A stretch of 64,000 nt of DNA from Capnocytophaga sp. oral taxon 338 str. F0234 (GTDB taxonomy: Bacteria; Bacteroidota; Bacteroidia; Flavobacteriales; Flavobacteriaceae): NCBI RefSeq assembly GCF_000192225.1, contig NZ_GL872418.1, positions 62,001-126,000 on the forward strand, written 5' to 3'. Numbering within the stretch: the first letter of the stretch is position 1; each line of letters begins with the position of its first letter. The translations under genes were made by a program, and so were the position numbers. Positions 43,192-52,958 of the stretch are shown piece by piece. The notes beneath the pieces were generated by a model. It did no database searches. It had not been told where the DNA came from and was given only the letters and a program-made list of their open reading frames with translations.

Positions 43192-43230
43192 CAAAGGTAA
43201 AACAAAAAACTTAATAAACAAAAAAAGTTT
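43192..43230 (-). promoter_or_regulatory. RND pump promoter with inverted-repeat operator (copy 2)
   Basis: Minus-strand TTTG (43219-43222), 19 bp, TACCTTTG (43192-43199), and AAACTT-N12-AAGTTT (43207-43230) in the same register as at 31438-31476. The match breaks down on both sides of this block. Confidence 0.75.
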
Positions 43231-43422
43231 CCACATTTTAAAAACTTTTATTAGTAACTCATGATCTCCATTGAATCATGATCTCCGATAAATAACAAAT
43301 AAATGAGCCATCTAATATATAAATTATTGATATAAAACAGCATATAAAGAATAACCCATATCTTTTCTAAATACTAAACAAAGTTAAGTATATTACAAAA
43401 TAAAAATATATAGGGTTTTATT

Positions 43423-43453
43423 TTGATTTATCAATAGACATTCGTAACTTTAC
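43423..43453 (+). promoter_or_regulatory. Promoter for the C69 dipeptidase
   Basis: TTTG (43423-43426), 19 bp, TAACTTTA (43446-43453): one mismatch from the TAnnTTTG consensus; ATG 40 nt downstream. Confidence 0.55.
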
Positions 43454-43492
43454 TCCCTATTAGCAAACAGATGAATCTAAAATAAATAAGAT

Positions 43493-44941
43493 ATGAAAAA
43501 AGAAGAATTTCAAACTCCAATGGAGGACTCTCTTTATCCCTCCGAATGTACTACCATTATCGTAGGCAAAAAGATGACTCAAGATGGTTCCATGATTATA
43601 GCTCGTTCTGATGACTGGAATGCCGTAAATGCTAAAAAATTCAAAGTACATGCTCCTCAGAAAAAAGGACCTGAGGAATTTGTTTCTTTCAACAATCCTT
43701 TTCGTTGCAAACTTCCTGAAGAAGCATTAGGATATATGGGAATGCCTCCCTATCAATATCCTGATCAATGGGAAAGTGCAGGATTTAACACTGCAGGAGT
43801 AGGATTAAGTGCTACCGAAAGTATCTTTAGTAGTGACAAAGCCCTTGAAGCTGACCCCTTAGTCCCTTCAGGCCTAGGAGAAATTTCTATCACTAGTATT
43901 GTACTTCCTTATATTCATTCAGCTAAGGAAGGTGTGTTACTATTAGGTAAGCTTATAAAAGAGCACGGTGTTGCTGAGGGTTTTGGTGTAAGTTTCGTGG
44001 ATAACAAAGAAATATGGTACTTAGAAACTGCCTGTGGACACCGTTGGCTCGCTTGTCGTATCCCTGATGATGTATATTTTATATCTGCCAATCAAAGTCG
44101 TTTCCGAGATTATGATCCTAAAGATAAGGAAAATTTCCTTGCCAGTGAGGATTTGATAGACTTCGCTATACAACATAAATTACACAATCCTAAAGAAAAA
44201 TTTGACTTTCACAAAACCTATATTCGTGATGTAAAACTTGATATCACTTATAACTATCCTCGTGTATGGGCGTTGCAAGCATTCTTCAGCCCTAAACTTA
44301 AGAATGATGTAACTAAGAATACATTCCCTGTATATGCAAAAGGAGAAAAACCAATTTCTCTCTCCGATGTACGTCGTGCTTATTACCACCACTATCAAGG
44401 TACTGAACATGACCCTTATTTTCATGAAAACCCTAAAGAAGTATACCGCCCTGTGGCTATCTTCCGTGCTACCAATACACACATCTTACAAGTAAGACCA
44501 GAATTACCTGAAGCTATTGGAGAGATTAACTATGTGGCCTTAGGTATGGCTGCACTAGGAATCTTCATCCCTTTGTATCAAGGGGTAACTTCCTATCCAG
44601 AAGCTTATAGTAAGGGGGATAATCATTGTAGTTCTGATTCCGCATATTGGATTCTGAGAAAAGTACAGACTTTAGGTATGGTTAATTACAAAAAATATGC
44701 TCCTGTTATCCGAGATGTATATGACCGATTTGAAAAAGAAATGGAACAACGCCAACGAGAAATGGAAGCTAATTACTTAGCTATATACAAAGCACAACCT
44801 ATCGCTGCTCAAGAATTATTGCAAAAATTCTCTGATAAATTATTAGAGGATATCTTGCAAGTAAGCCGAGATTTATTAGATGATTTATTCACTCGCCTTA
44901 CCCTTGACGTACAAGCAGAATACCGATTCGCTGGTGCTTAA
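43493..44941 (+). CDS. C69 family dipeptidase (PepD-like)
   Basis: A 482-aa Ntn-hydrolase peptidase that cleaves dipeptides. The nucleophile Cys lies at residue 19 in YPSECTTIIVGKKMTQDGSM, and IIARSDDWN is the expected next block; the short pro-segment is normally removed to expose this Cys. Further family blocks are GLSATES, EYLETACGHRW-like WYLETACGHRWLACRIPDD and YFISANQSR. It has no obvious signal peptide, so it is probably cytosolic. Monocistronic, with its own promoter and terminator. Confidence 0.9.
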   Translation: MKKEEFQTPMEDSLYPSECTTIIVGKKMTQDGSMIIARSDDWNAVNAKKFKVHAPQKKGPEEFVSFNNPFRCKLPEEALGYMGMPPYQYPDQWESAGFNTAGVGLSATESIFSSDKALEADPLVPSGLGEISITSIVLPYIHSAKEGVLLLGKLIKEHGVAEGFGVSFVDNKEIWYLETACGHRWLACRIPDDVYFISANQSRFRDYDPKDKENFLASEDLIDFAIQHKLHNPKEKFDFHKTYIRDVKLDITYNYPRVWALQAFFSPKLKNDVTKNTFPVYAKGEKPISLSDVRRAYYHHYQGTEHDPYFHENPKEVYRPVAIFRATNTHILQVRPELPEAIGEINYVALGMAALGIFIPLYQGVTSYPEAYSKGDNHCSSDSAYWILRKVQTLGMVNYKKYAPVIRDVYDRFEKEMEQRQREMEANYLAIYKAQPIAAQELLQKFSDKLLEDILQVSRDLLDDLFTRLTLDVQAEYRFAGA

Positions 44942-44960
44942 AAATATATAAGAAGAGAAA

Positions 44961-44994
44961 AAAGAGGCTGTCTGGAATTTCAGATAGCCTCTTT
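44961..44994 (+). terminator. Dipeptidase gene terminator
   Basis: AAAGAGGCTGTCTG pairs with CAGATAGCCTCTTT (one G-T) around a 6-nt loop, 20 nt after the stop. The following 195 bp (44995-45190) show no gene. Confidence 0.75.
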
Positions 44995-45190
44995 CTTGTT
45001 GCCGTATAAGTGCTATCACGATAGATAAAACGGTGGAAAGCCTGAAGAGATCAAAAGTTTTAGTATTCCAAATACAGATACAAAGCTTGAAACTCCCTAT
45101 ATTTAGATAAAGATGTTATATCATCCTCCTAAAATTTGCTAATAATTTATTATTTTTTGCCTTTCAAGGTGATTAAAATTCTTATTTTTT

Positions 45191-45228
45191 ACAAAAAGCC
45201 CTCTTCACAACGTAGTAAAGAAGGCTTT
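45191..45228 (-). terminator. Terminator of the SusCD operon
   Basis: AAAGCCTTCTTTAC pairs imperfectly with GTGAAGAGGGCTTT around TACGTT on the minus strand, then TTTGT; 35 nt past the DUF4302 stop. Confidence 0.65.
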
Positions 45229-45262
45229 AATATTTGAATTCTAAAATCTTTGAATAATCTCA

Positions 45263-46570
45263 TTAGTTTTTATAAAGATAGAACCAGTTCTCACTATTGG
45301 CAACACTGGTCAATTTATAACGAATCCCTTCATCCTCCACTGTATAAGGTCCACTATTAGCGATTCTTCTATAGAGGATAGTTACCAATTGAGAAAAGAA
45401 CTGTATTTGATTTCTATATTCACCAGTTCTAAGAGATTCATTATCAGAAGGATCTTTAAGAATAATCCGAACTTGGTCAGGATGGTCACCCACCCCTACA
45501 AAGTCTGCTTCATAATAAGTCCAAGAACCTCCTTCATAAGCTGAAGAATAAGAAACAAACTTAGTAAATCCTACTACTGATTGATCATCATTACCCTTGA
45601 TTGTTGAAACAAGAAGTTCTGTATTTCTAGCCAAATCATACCAAGAATATCCCCACTGTATCCATGCGTTTGTTGTATTGAAGCTTGTCAAAAATACATT
45701 AGAAACGTAGCCTTGGTTAAACCAAATTGACTTAGCAGTTCCATTAATTTCAATAGGACAAGAAACAAAGGTTATAGAAATAGCATTATCTGGTGTAATA
45801 AGACCCGTTTTTGCTTCATTAATATAGAGTTCCTCAATTTTAGTTCCATTTACATTCACAGGTTCGTAGAACTTAATTCCCTTATCTGTTACTATAAAGG
45901 CTTGTTGTATATTCTGGTCATCATAGCTAAATACTAACTGGCGATAGCTAGGAAAAAGAAGGAGAGAGATTGTTTTCCCATTAACTTGAATAGAATTAAG
46001 TCCTTTTCCTTTGAGGGTATTCGCATTCTCACGTACTTTATTAAGATATTCCGTACGATCTCCTGTGAATTTGGTAAGGGTAAAGGTCGTATTAGATGTC
46101 CTTCCTAATAGGGTAAAGACCTCTTTTTCTTCCTTTGTAATCCCAAACTCAATATCTCCACCTCGTGCATTAGGGAATTGCCCTGAGGTACGGCGAAAAT
46201 GGTGTATCACATCATTATAAGTATCAAAGCTAAGAGTAGGTCCTTCTGTAATCTGATAGGTGAAATAGGTAGTATATTCACTATTATCCTTCATCATTTC
46301 CGAAGAAGCACTCACTTTACCATCTTTTAACTTAAGGAAAATATTATATCCACCTATACTGTGATGTGCTCTTGGAAGTTTTCCAAGGCTTCTATATACT
46401 TCTGGATAATAAGTAAGTAACCAATAACTGCCATCCTCTAAGGTTTTCTTATAATGCTCTAAAGTCTCTGTAGTACGCTCTGCAGGTTTTTTATCAAAGG
46501 CATCATCCTCCTTATAGCTACAAGAGACTATAAGAGAAACTATTAAAAGTAATGTTATATATCTTTTCAT
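45263..46570 (-). CDS. DUF4302 lipoprotein of a SusCD locus
   Basis: A 435-aa lipoprotein: signal peptide ending VSLIVSCSYKEDDAF. DUF4302 core: LEDGSYWLLTYYPEVYRS, HSIGGYNIFLKLKDGKVSAS, then FDTYNDVIHHFR. The KEDD right after the lipidated Cys resembles the lipoprotein export signal of Capnocytophaga, so it is probably on the cell surface. DUF4302 proteins travel with SusC/D and the HExxH lipoprotein; the ligand is unknown. Last gene of the operon, 6 nt after the metallohydrolase. Confidence 0.85.
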   Translation of the reverse strand: MKRYITLLLIVSLIVSCSYKEDDAFDKKPAERTTETLEHYKKTLEDGSYWLLTYYPEVYRSLGKLPRAHHSIGGYNIFLKLKDGKVSASSEMMKDNSEYTTYFTYQITEGPTLSFDTYNDVIHHFRRTSGQFPNARGGDIEFGITKEEKEVFTLLGRTSNTTFTLTKFTGDRTEYLNKVRENANTLKGKGLNSIQVNGKTISLLLFPSYRQLVFSYDDQNIQQAFIVTDKGIKFYEPVNVNGTKIEELYINEAKTGLITPDNAISITFVSCPIEINGTAKSIWFNQGYVSNVFLTSFNTTNAWIQWGYSWYDLARNTELLVSTIKGNDDQSVVGFTKFVSYSSAYEGGSWTYYEADFVGVGDHPDQVRIILKDPSDNESLRTGEYRNQIQFFSQLVTILYRRIANSGPYTVEDEGIRYKLTSVANSENWFYLYKN

Positions 46571-46576
46571 AAAATC

Positions 46577-47713
46577 TTAATTATTAGGTAAAACTGAAAA
46601 ATCCTTTCTCTGAACAGGATTCCCTTCAAAATCTTTACCCACTACATAAGGGTAACGGCTACGTATCTCCGCACGAAGTTCATCCAAGTTAATATTCCAT
46701 TCTTCCAAAAGATACTTTTTCATGATAGCCATCTTTTGTTCTATTTTTTGCTTTCCAGTATAAGTTTCAGTCTCACGTATTTTAGTATCAGCAGCCTTTA
46801 ATCGCTCTTCCCATACATAAGAGGATTCATATTGAACACTTTGGTCATTATAGAGGTTGCCATAGTTCCAAAATTTATTCTTCCATTCAGTATAAAGCTC
46901 ATAATCAAAACCATCAGGTATGGAGTGATACTGAGTATTTGTTTGATTTTTGCCCCAACGAGTCTCATCGGAAGTTGCACAACCGCAATCCAAAGTAGCA
47001 TTATAATATACTATATAACGAGCTAACATTTCCACAAAATCCTCATCACTATTAAAGCTAGAGTAGGCAGTCATAAAGCCCGCAGGTAAGAAGTTACTTG
47101 TATTAAGGTTCCATGCATTCACCCAGCTATCCCTTTTATAATCTGTAGCGGATATCCTCTCATAATCTGTAGGATATAGCTTAGCTTGGTGCCAAGTATG
47201 GGCATTTTCATGATAGAGAGTAACTAAGATATTATCATTAAGCCAATAGATATTATTAGGCTGAGTATGATTAATTTCCAACAAATGAATTTTGATTCCT
47301 GCAGAAGCAAATCCCACAAGCTTAGCTCCTGTTGGGTTGAAAGCAGGTTCTCCTATCAAAATAATGGTATTGAAAGAGTGTTCCTTTAGGAATTGCTTAG
47401 AGGTTATCTTAATGTAAGGCTCCACAAATAAATAATTGAATACATTTACAAACTCTACCGCCTTTTCATATCGAGTAGGTGCAAAGGTATAAGCACGATA
47501 GATTTCTCTCTCCAAAAAGCGATAAATAATATCAATACTATAGGGTTTGGTAAAATTCTGTTCTATGTACTTATCCAAATCATTCTGAGGGTTGAGGCTT
47601 CGTTCATCCCCTCCCCCATCAGGGATAATACCACTCTCCCCTGAGAGTTTATCATCATTAGAGCAACCTAATAGAAAGGTTCCTGCCAAAAGTATGTATA
47701 ATATTTTTTTCAT
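46577..47713 (-). CDS. Substrate-import-associated zinc metallohydrolase lipoprotein
   Basis: A 378-aa lipoprotein (signal LLAGTFLLGCSNDDKLSG) with a zincin motif HENAH in VTLYHENAHTWHQAKLY near residue 166. It resembles TIGR04549, lipoproteins with HExxH coded beside SusC/SusD pairs. It probably works at the outer membrane on a peptide or complex taken up by the transporter; that is inference. It lies between susD (15 nt away) and the DUF4302 gene. Confidence 0.85.
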   Translation of the reverse strand: MKKILYILLAGTFLLGCSNDDKLSGESGIIPDGGGDERSLNPQNDLDKYIEQNFTKPYSIDIIYRFLEREIYRAYTFAPTRYEKAVEFVNVFNYLFVEPYIKITSKQFLKEHSFNTIILIGEPAFNPTGAKLVGFASAGIKIHLLEINHTQPNNIYWLNDNILVTLYHENAHTWHQAKLYPTDYERISATDYKRDSWVNAWNLNTSNFLPAGFMTAYSSFNSDEDFVEMLARYIVYYNATLDCGCATSDETRWGKNQTNTQYHSIPDGFDYELYTEWKNKFWNYGNLYNDQSVQYESSYVWEERLKAADTKIRETETYTGKQKIEQKMAIMKKYLLEEWNINLDELRAEIRSRYPYVVGKDFEGNPVQRKDFSVLPNN

Positions 47714-47728
47714 AAGTTAAGGTATTTG

Positions 47729-49351
47729 TTATCTTGGATTAGGAGTCATTCCTGCTTTTATCACCATTGCTGGCAATTGAAGTGTCCTTCTTAAATCATC
47801 TTGAGGAAGGATTTCTTTGACTGTAAATAAATTACGGTTACTATTATCTGTTTCATAACGCACCACTTCTATATTATAACGGCGCACATCTTGCCAACGC
47901 AATCCTTCTCCCAAAGTAAGGATTCTACGACATTGAAGCACATACTGTAGAAGAGGCTCCTGTACACCATCACTGGCTATGGTGAAGGAAGGATTCAAGC
48001 GTTTTCTTTGAGTGGCTCCATCATTGGTACTTGTAGAATAAGCAAGATTACCATCACTATAGAAATCTATGATTTGTTGTTTGGTTACCACATTACGATT
48101 GGTATAACCATTAATAGTTTTCACAAAGATAAATTTGGAAGTCCACAGATTCAAATCATTCACGGCACTATCATATTGTCCCAAATGTATTTTAGCTTCA
48201 GCACGTACCAAAAGTGTTTCATCAGTAGTGAAGGGAATCATGATACTTCTGGAATAATCTCCTGAGAAAATAGGCCACTTGTCAAAGAAGATAGTATCAT
48301 TTTCATTACTTGAGTTCTTAATAGGCATAAACCAGAAATATCCCCCCCCGAAATTATTGGCTCCAGCTTTCCCTTGAGGATCCCAAAGGTTTTTAGCATA
48401 AAGTGTTTCTTCATTGGAAATACGACTATTGTGAGTATAGCGTCTGGAATAATCCTCAGAATAATAGTTAGTAATCTGAGAATATACGGGGAGTACTAAT
48501 AGGTTTGCTGTAATATCATCACGTGTGTAATATAGAGCTCTACTTCCTTGCTTAGCACTTCCTGCTTTGGTTACATCTCTAAAATCTTCCCAATTTCTTA
48601 GCAGATTCTTGGTAGTAGCATCATTAGTGGTAAGTACCTCATTAGCCGCGTCCAAAGCCTTTTGCCATTGTTGATAATAAAGATAAAAACGAGCCGCAAA
48701 GGCATAAGCTGCCTTTCTATTAAAATGATACTTAGGCATATCATAATAACTATCTCTGATTAAGGGAAGTCCTGCAGTAAGATCTTTATCTATTTGCTGA
48801 TATACTTGTGCTACAGAAACTCGATTATACTTCTTATTAAGTTCTGTTTCAGGAGCAAGCATATAAGGGATCCCCATATCTGAAGAACTTGTATTAGGAT
48901 TAAATGGTTTACCGAAGAGGTTCACCAATTCAAAATGCCCATAAGCACGAGCTACCAGAGCCTCTCCTTTAGCTGGTTGGAGTTCTGTAGTATTTCCCAA
49001 TTTCTCAATTGCCTCCAAAGCAGTATTGGCATGATTAATAGCATCATAATGGTATTGCCATACATACTTAAGCCCTTCATAGTTAGAATATTCATTTACA
49101 GTCTTCCAATTTGCCAACTCCTCACTTAAGTAGTTAGAGTAAGTTATGATACTTCCTCCATCTCCTATATTATCTGAGGAGAATTCATTCAGGATACTGG
49201 CACTCACTTGTGGATAAGCATTTACAAGAAGTTTCTTTACTTTTTCAGGAGAATCTATCCGTACTTGATTATCTGGCAATTCATCTAACTGTTTGTTACA
49301 ACCTGTAAACATCAAAGTTGCAACGGCAAATATAGTATATAATTTTTTCAT
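47729..49351 (-). CDS. SusD/RagB family nutrient-binding lipoprotein
   Basis: A 540-aa outer-membrane lipoprotein that caps the SusC channel and binds substrate. Signal VATLMFTGCNKQLDELPDN; then an early VKKLLVNAYPQVS, AKGEALVARAYGHFELVNLF (the TPR-type scaffold: ALVARAYGHFELV) and the C-terminal LGEGLRWQDVRRYNI typical of SusD. It sits 11 nt behind susC. The ligand cannot be read from sequence. Confidence 0.9.
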   Translation of the reverse strand: MKKLYTIFAVATLMFTGCNKQLDELPDNQVRIDSPEKVKKLLVNAYPQVSASILNEFSSDNIGDGGSIITYSNYLSEELANWKTVNEYSNYEGLKYVWQYHYDAINHANTALEAIEKLGNTTELQPAKGEALVARAYGHFELVNLFGKPFNPNTSSSDMGIPYMLAPETELNKKYNRVSVAQVYQQIDKDLTAGLPLIRDSYYDMPKYHFNRKAAYAFAARFYLYYQQWQKALDAANEVLTTNDATTKNLLRNWEDFRDVTKAGSAKQGSRALYYTRDDITANLLVLPVYSQITNYYSEDYSRRYTHNSRISNEETLYAKNLWDPQGKAGANNFGGGYFWFMPIKNSSNENDTIFFDKWPIFSGDYSRSIMIPFTTDETLLVRAEAKIHLGQYDSAVNDLNLWTSKFIFVKTINGYTNRNVVTKQQIIDFYSDGNLAYSTSTNDGATQRKRLNPSFTIASDGVQEPLLQYVLQCRRILTLGEGLRWQDVRRYNIEVVRYETDNSNRNLFTVKEILPQDDLRRTLQLPAMVIKAGMTPNPR

Positions 49352-49362
49352 ACGTTCATCTT

Positions 49363-52300
49363 TTAAAGTCCAATTCGTAAGGTAAAAATAAGTCTTTTAG
49401 GAGAGATCGGAGTATAGCCATTGACTAAGTAATCAGGGTCATCTCCGTTAAGTTTCTTATCTGCATAAAGAAGAGCTAAGTTAGTGGCTTGCAACTTCAC
49501 ACTCAATTGACGAATGCGACTCTCACGAAGAAAATCCTTATCAAAAGTATATCCTACGGAAATTTCCTTCAACCGAATGTTATCTCCCTTAGCAATACGT
49601 ACATCAGAATAGTCATAAGTAAGATAAGCTTGGTTCATATTTTTCCAACCTCCATATATTTTTTCATACATGTAAGTGGTGTAAAGCCTTGGAATATTCG
49701 TCTTATTTTCATCTCCAGCATATTGCCAACGGTTATTTAGTTCACGTGGTGCATTGGAATAGTCATTATAAACACTACTCAACCTTCTAAGGCGTACTAC
49801 ATTTCCATAAGAATAGGTGAAGACCACTCCAAAGGAGATTCCCTTATAATTAATTGTATTGCTAAAGCTACCTTTATCTGTAGGAATGAGTGTTCCTGAA
49901 TATTTTAAGAAGTCTACATTTTGGCTATCAAAACGTATACCACTTATAGTAGTATTACCATTTTGGTCACGGAAGGTAGGAACTCCCTCTTTATTAAGTC
50001 CATTAAAAGGAATAGAAAAAAGAGATTTCAAAGGATATCCTTCCTTAGCAAAACCTCCTGCAGATGTAGCATCAGAGGAGTTATATCCTACCATATCAGA
50101 TATATTAGGACTAGTAAGCAATTTTGTTACTTCATTCTTAGCTCTTGAGTAGACAAAAGAAGTCCTCCAAGAGAAATCATCAGTTTTAATATTAGTAGTT
50201 TCCAATCCTATTTCCAAACCATGAATACGCATTTCTGCCATATTTCCTTTCTTTACTATAGTACCTCCCACTCCTTGAGTAATAATATCTCCAATAAGGT
50301 CATAGCTTCTACGGTTAAACCATTCTACAGAGAGATTAATACGATCGTTGAATAAACCAAATGCTGTACCAAGGTTAAGTTCTTGATTCTTTTCGTAAGT
50401 AAGATCGTGATTAGCTACATAAGAGATATTAAGTCCTATCTCTTGCTTGCTAGAATTCTTCCAAGGAAGGTTAGGATATATTTGAGAAAGTGAGTTGCTT
50501 ACCGATGGAGCCACCGCTGTAATACCAAAGGATCCATAAAGGCTTAAGTGAGAAAATGGCTTTAAGTACTTAAAGAAACTCTCTTGAGACACATCCCAAG
50601 TGAGACCTGTATTCCAAGTAGGCATCCAACGGATATAGCGAGATTCTCCAAACTGATTGGAAGCATCATAACGTAAAGTACCATTAAAAGTATAACGATT
50701 ATTATAAGTATAGGTTGCATTCCCAAAGAAAGCTTGATAGTTTCCCACAGTATTATTGATTTTATAATACTTGGTAGCATCCTCTTCTTGGAATTTCTTG
50801 AAAAGCATATAATTATAAGAGCTATAGTAACCTAAATTGTAAAGAACTCCATAATTCCTATTGACATCATTGGTATACTTGGCATTATCCATATCAAATC
50901 CTCCATAAAGTCCCAAGGTATGTAATCCATTCTTGAAAGAGTCATTATAGTTTATTGTTGCACGGAAACTATTAGCATTGGTAGTATTCTCTGTTTTCCT
51001 ACGAATTCCTCCTTCTGTAAGTACAGGAATAGGAAGTGCAAATGGATCATTAGGATCTTTGTAGAGATAACCATTCTGATTTCTTATAATAGAGTTGGGC
51101 ATATAACGATATGAAATAGCCTCATTAGAGTACTCTGTCTTTTCCTGATTATAAATAGCTGATTGATAACGAATAGCTCCCATTACAGTAGCCACTACCT
51201 TAGGAGTGATTTTCCAAGAAAGTTGCGCTTGAAGTCGTAAAGTAGCTATATCTGTATCCATATAGGCATTATTTATCTCATTAAAGATATTATAAGGACT
51301 ATATCGGTTAGTATAATATGCCTTAGGATCTAAAGTACGTGATCGATTAAGAGCAAACTTATAAAGAGAGCCTGTAGTAGAAATATAAGGGGAAGTTTCA
51401 TCACGATAGGAAAGGTCAGTAATGACATTCAAACGAAACTGAGAAGAAAGATTGTAATTAGCATTTAGGTTTCCTGAATATTGAGAAAGTTTACTTCCTT
51501 TTGTCCATCCTGGATCTGTAAGCAAGCTCAAAGAAGCATAGTAAGTAGATTTTTCACTACCAGAGGAGAAGGACAAAGTATGGTTCTGCATGATGCTGGT
51601 TTGGAAAAGTTCCTTGAACCAGTTGGTGTTTCTTCTTTCTGCTTCTTGCATATAGGCTAACCGTCCTTCAGCAGTATTGGGGACTACAGAATTCCCATTG
51701 GCATCCAAAGTATTGTGTAATTCATACATTTTCCCTATAACCCCTTTAGAAGAAAGAATAGACATATAGTCCGCCTTAAAATGTCCACCCTTAAGCAACT
51801 CCTGATAAACAGACATTTGATCTTTGGAATTCATGATATTATACTCCCCATAAGTAGGAATAAGGCGGAAGGTTGATTCGTTTGTATAAGTAATACTACT
51901 ACTACCAGAGGTTCCTTTTTTAGTAGTTACCACCACTACTCCAGCAATCGCGCGAGGACCATAAACAGCAGTAGCAGAAGCATCCTTAAGCACCTTGAAA
52001 CTCTCAATACTCTCAGCCGTAAGTCCTGGAATAGCAGAAGCAATAAGCATTTTTGCATCATCAGAAACCAAATCTTCAGGCTTAAGGTCAATATCATCTT
52101 GCAATATCACTCCATTGAGCACCCATAAAGGTTTTGCCTCTTTAGCAATAGAAGTCTGTCCTCGTGTATTGGTATTCATAGGAGTTCCTCCTTCCTTTTT
52201 CCCAGGTGCAGCTGCCACTTCATTCACTCCTTCCATTTTGATATCCACTATCAGGGAAGTTGGAGTAATTTCCTGAGGTTTCATTCCCTGCAGAGCAAAT

Positions 52301-52524
52301 ATCAAAGTCTGCCCTTTAGTAATCTCAATAGAATAACGACCTTCAAAATCCGTATAGGTACTCTTCTCCGTACCTTTTACACTCACCTGTACTCCTGGCT
52401 GTGGTAACGATTTAGTATTGGTCACCACCCCAGAAATTTTCATCTCTTCTTGTGCAAAAGAAGTTTGCCATACCCCCACAAGGAGTATAAGCATTAGCAA
52501 AGTTCTGATCTTTAATGTATTCAT
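49363..52524 (-). CDS. SusC/RagA family TonB-linked outer-membrane transporter
   Basis: A 1053-aa TonB-dependent channel. Signal peptide to SFAQ, then a carboxypeptidase-regulatory-like domain (ISGVVTNTKSLPQPGVQVSV, about 30-100), a plug with ESFKVLKDASATAVYGPRAI and AGVVVVTTKKG, and a 22-strand barrel. It heads the four-gene operon with SusD, the HExxH lipoprotein and the DUF4302 protein. The plug segment ATAVYGPRA is the usual ATAIYGSRA region. A TAACTTTG box lies 91 nt upstream. Confidence 0.92.
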   Translation of the reverse strand: MNTLKIRTLLMLILLVGVWQTSFAQEEMKISGVVTNTKSLPQPGVQVSVKGTEKSTYTDFEGRYSIEITKGQTLIFALQGMKPQEITPTSLIVDIKMEGVNEVAAAPGKKEGGTPMNTNTRGQTSIAKEAKPLWVLNGVILQDDIDLKPEDLVSDDAKMLIASAIPGLTAESIESFKVLKDASATAVYGPRAIAGVVVVTTKKGTSGSSSITYTNESTFRLIPTYGEYNIMNSKDQMSVYQELLKGGHFKADYMSILSSKGVIGKMYELHNTLDANGNSVVPNTAEGRLAYMQEAERRNTNWFKELFQTSIMQNHTLSFSSGSEKSTYYASLSLLTDPGWTKGSKLSQYSGNLNANYNLSSQFRLNVITDLSYRDETSPYISTTGSLYKFALNRSRTLDPKAYYTNRYSPYNIFNEINNAYMDTDIATLRLQAQLSWKITPKVVATVMGAIRYQSAIYNQEKTEYSNEAISYRYMPNSIIRNQNGYLYKDPNDPFALPIPVLTEGGIRRKTENTTNANSFRATINYNDSFKNGLHTLGLYGGFDMDNAKYTNDVNRNYGVLYNLGYYSSYNYMLFKKFQEEDATKYYKINNTVGNYQAFFGNATYTYNNRYTFNGTLRYDASNQFGESRYIRWMPTWNTGLTWDVSQESFFKYLKPFSHLSLYGSFGITAVAPSVSNSLSQIYPNLPWKNSSKQEIGLNISYVANHDLTYEKNQELNLGTAFGLFNDRINLSVEWFNRRSYDLIGDIITQGVGGTIVKKGNMAEMRIHGLEIGLETTNIKTDDFSWRTSFVYSRAKNEVTKLLTSPNISDMVGYNSSDATSAGGFAKEGYPLKSLFSIPFNGLNKEGVPTFRDQNGNTTISGIRFDSQNVDFLKYSGTLIPTDKGSFSNTINYKGISFGVVFTYSYGNVVRLRRLSSVYNDYSNAPRELNNRWQYAGDENKTNIPRLYTTYMYEKIYGGWKNMNQAYLTYDYSDVRIAKGDNIRLKEISVGYTFDKDFLRESRIRQLSVKLQATNLALLYADKKLNGDDPDYLVNGYTPISPKRLIFTLRIGL

Positions 52525-52614
52525 TTTTTGTATTCTTAGCTTTTCCTAAATATTATAGAAAATTTCTACTTCCTTATTAAAACAATTTTCTATAATTTCC
52601 CATAAAGAGACGGG

Positions 52615-52622
52615 CAAAGTTA
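52615..52622 (-). promoter_or_regulatory. Promoter -7 box for the SusCD operon
   Basis: TAACTTTG on the minus strand, about 90 nt before the susC ATG. The 52623-52804 stretch upstream is AT-rich with no gene; no anti-sigma or ECF sigma gene is nearby. Confidence 0.5.
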
Positions 52623-52804
52623 CAAAAAATTTTTAAAACATACTAATATTTTACCATTCAAAAATCAAAAAATAATATAAAATAGATTAATTATGAAGAC
52701 ATTTCTTAAAATTAATCTTGTAACTCGTTATAGAATAAGAGGTTATATAAAATATAAAATCATAGAAAAATTTTTCAACTTTAACTAATTTGAAGTGATT
52801 CTAT

Positions 52805-52837
52805 ATAAAAAAGTCACCCAATTAATGGATGACTTTT
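52805..52837 (-). terminator. tRNA-Val terminator
   Basis: AAAAGTCATCC pairs with GGGTGACTTTT (one G-T) around ATTAATT on the minus strand, followed by a T-run; 4 nt past the first tRNA-Val. Confidence 0.75.
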
Positions 52838-52840
52838 CTG

Positions 52841-52915
52841 TGGGTCCTACTGGATTCGAACCAGTGACCCTCTGCTTGTAAGGCAGATGCTCTGAACCAG
52901 CTGAGCTAAGAACCC
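52841..52915 (-). tRNA. tRNA-Val (TAC anticodon), copy 1
   Basis: A 75-nt cloverleaf on the minus strand: acceptor GGGTTCT with AGGACCC, anticodon stem CTGCC with GGCAG-type pairing around TTACAAG, T-arm with TTCGAAT. The 3' CCA is not encoded. Identical to copy 2, which lies 43 nt upstream on the minus strand. Confidence 0.93.
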
Positions 52916-52958
52916 TACATTAATAACAAATAAAAATTTTTGACTTGAACAAAAGTGG

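Noticed and set aside
44995-45190. Transposase remnant in the gap after the dipeptidase gene
   Set aside because: Translation of all frames gave no recognisable fragment.
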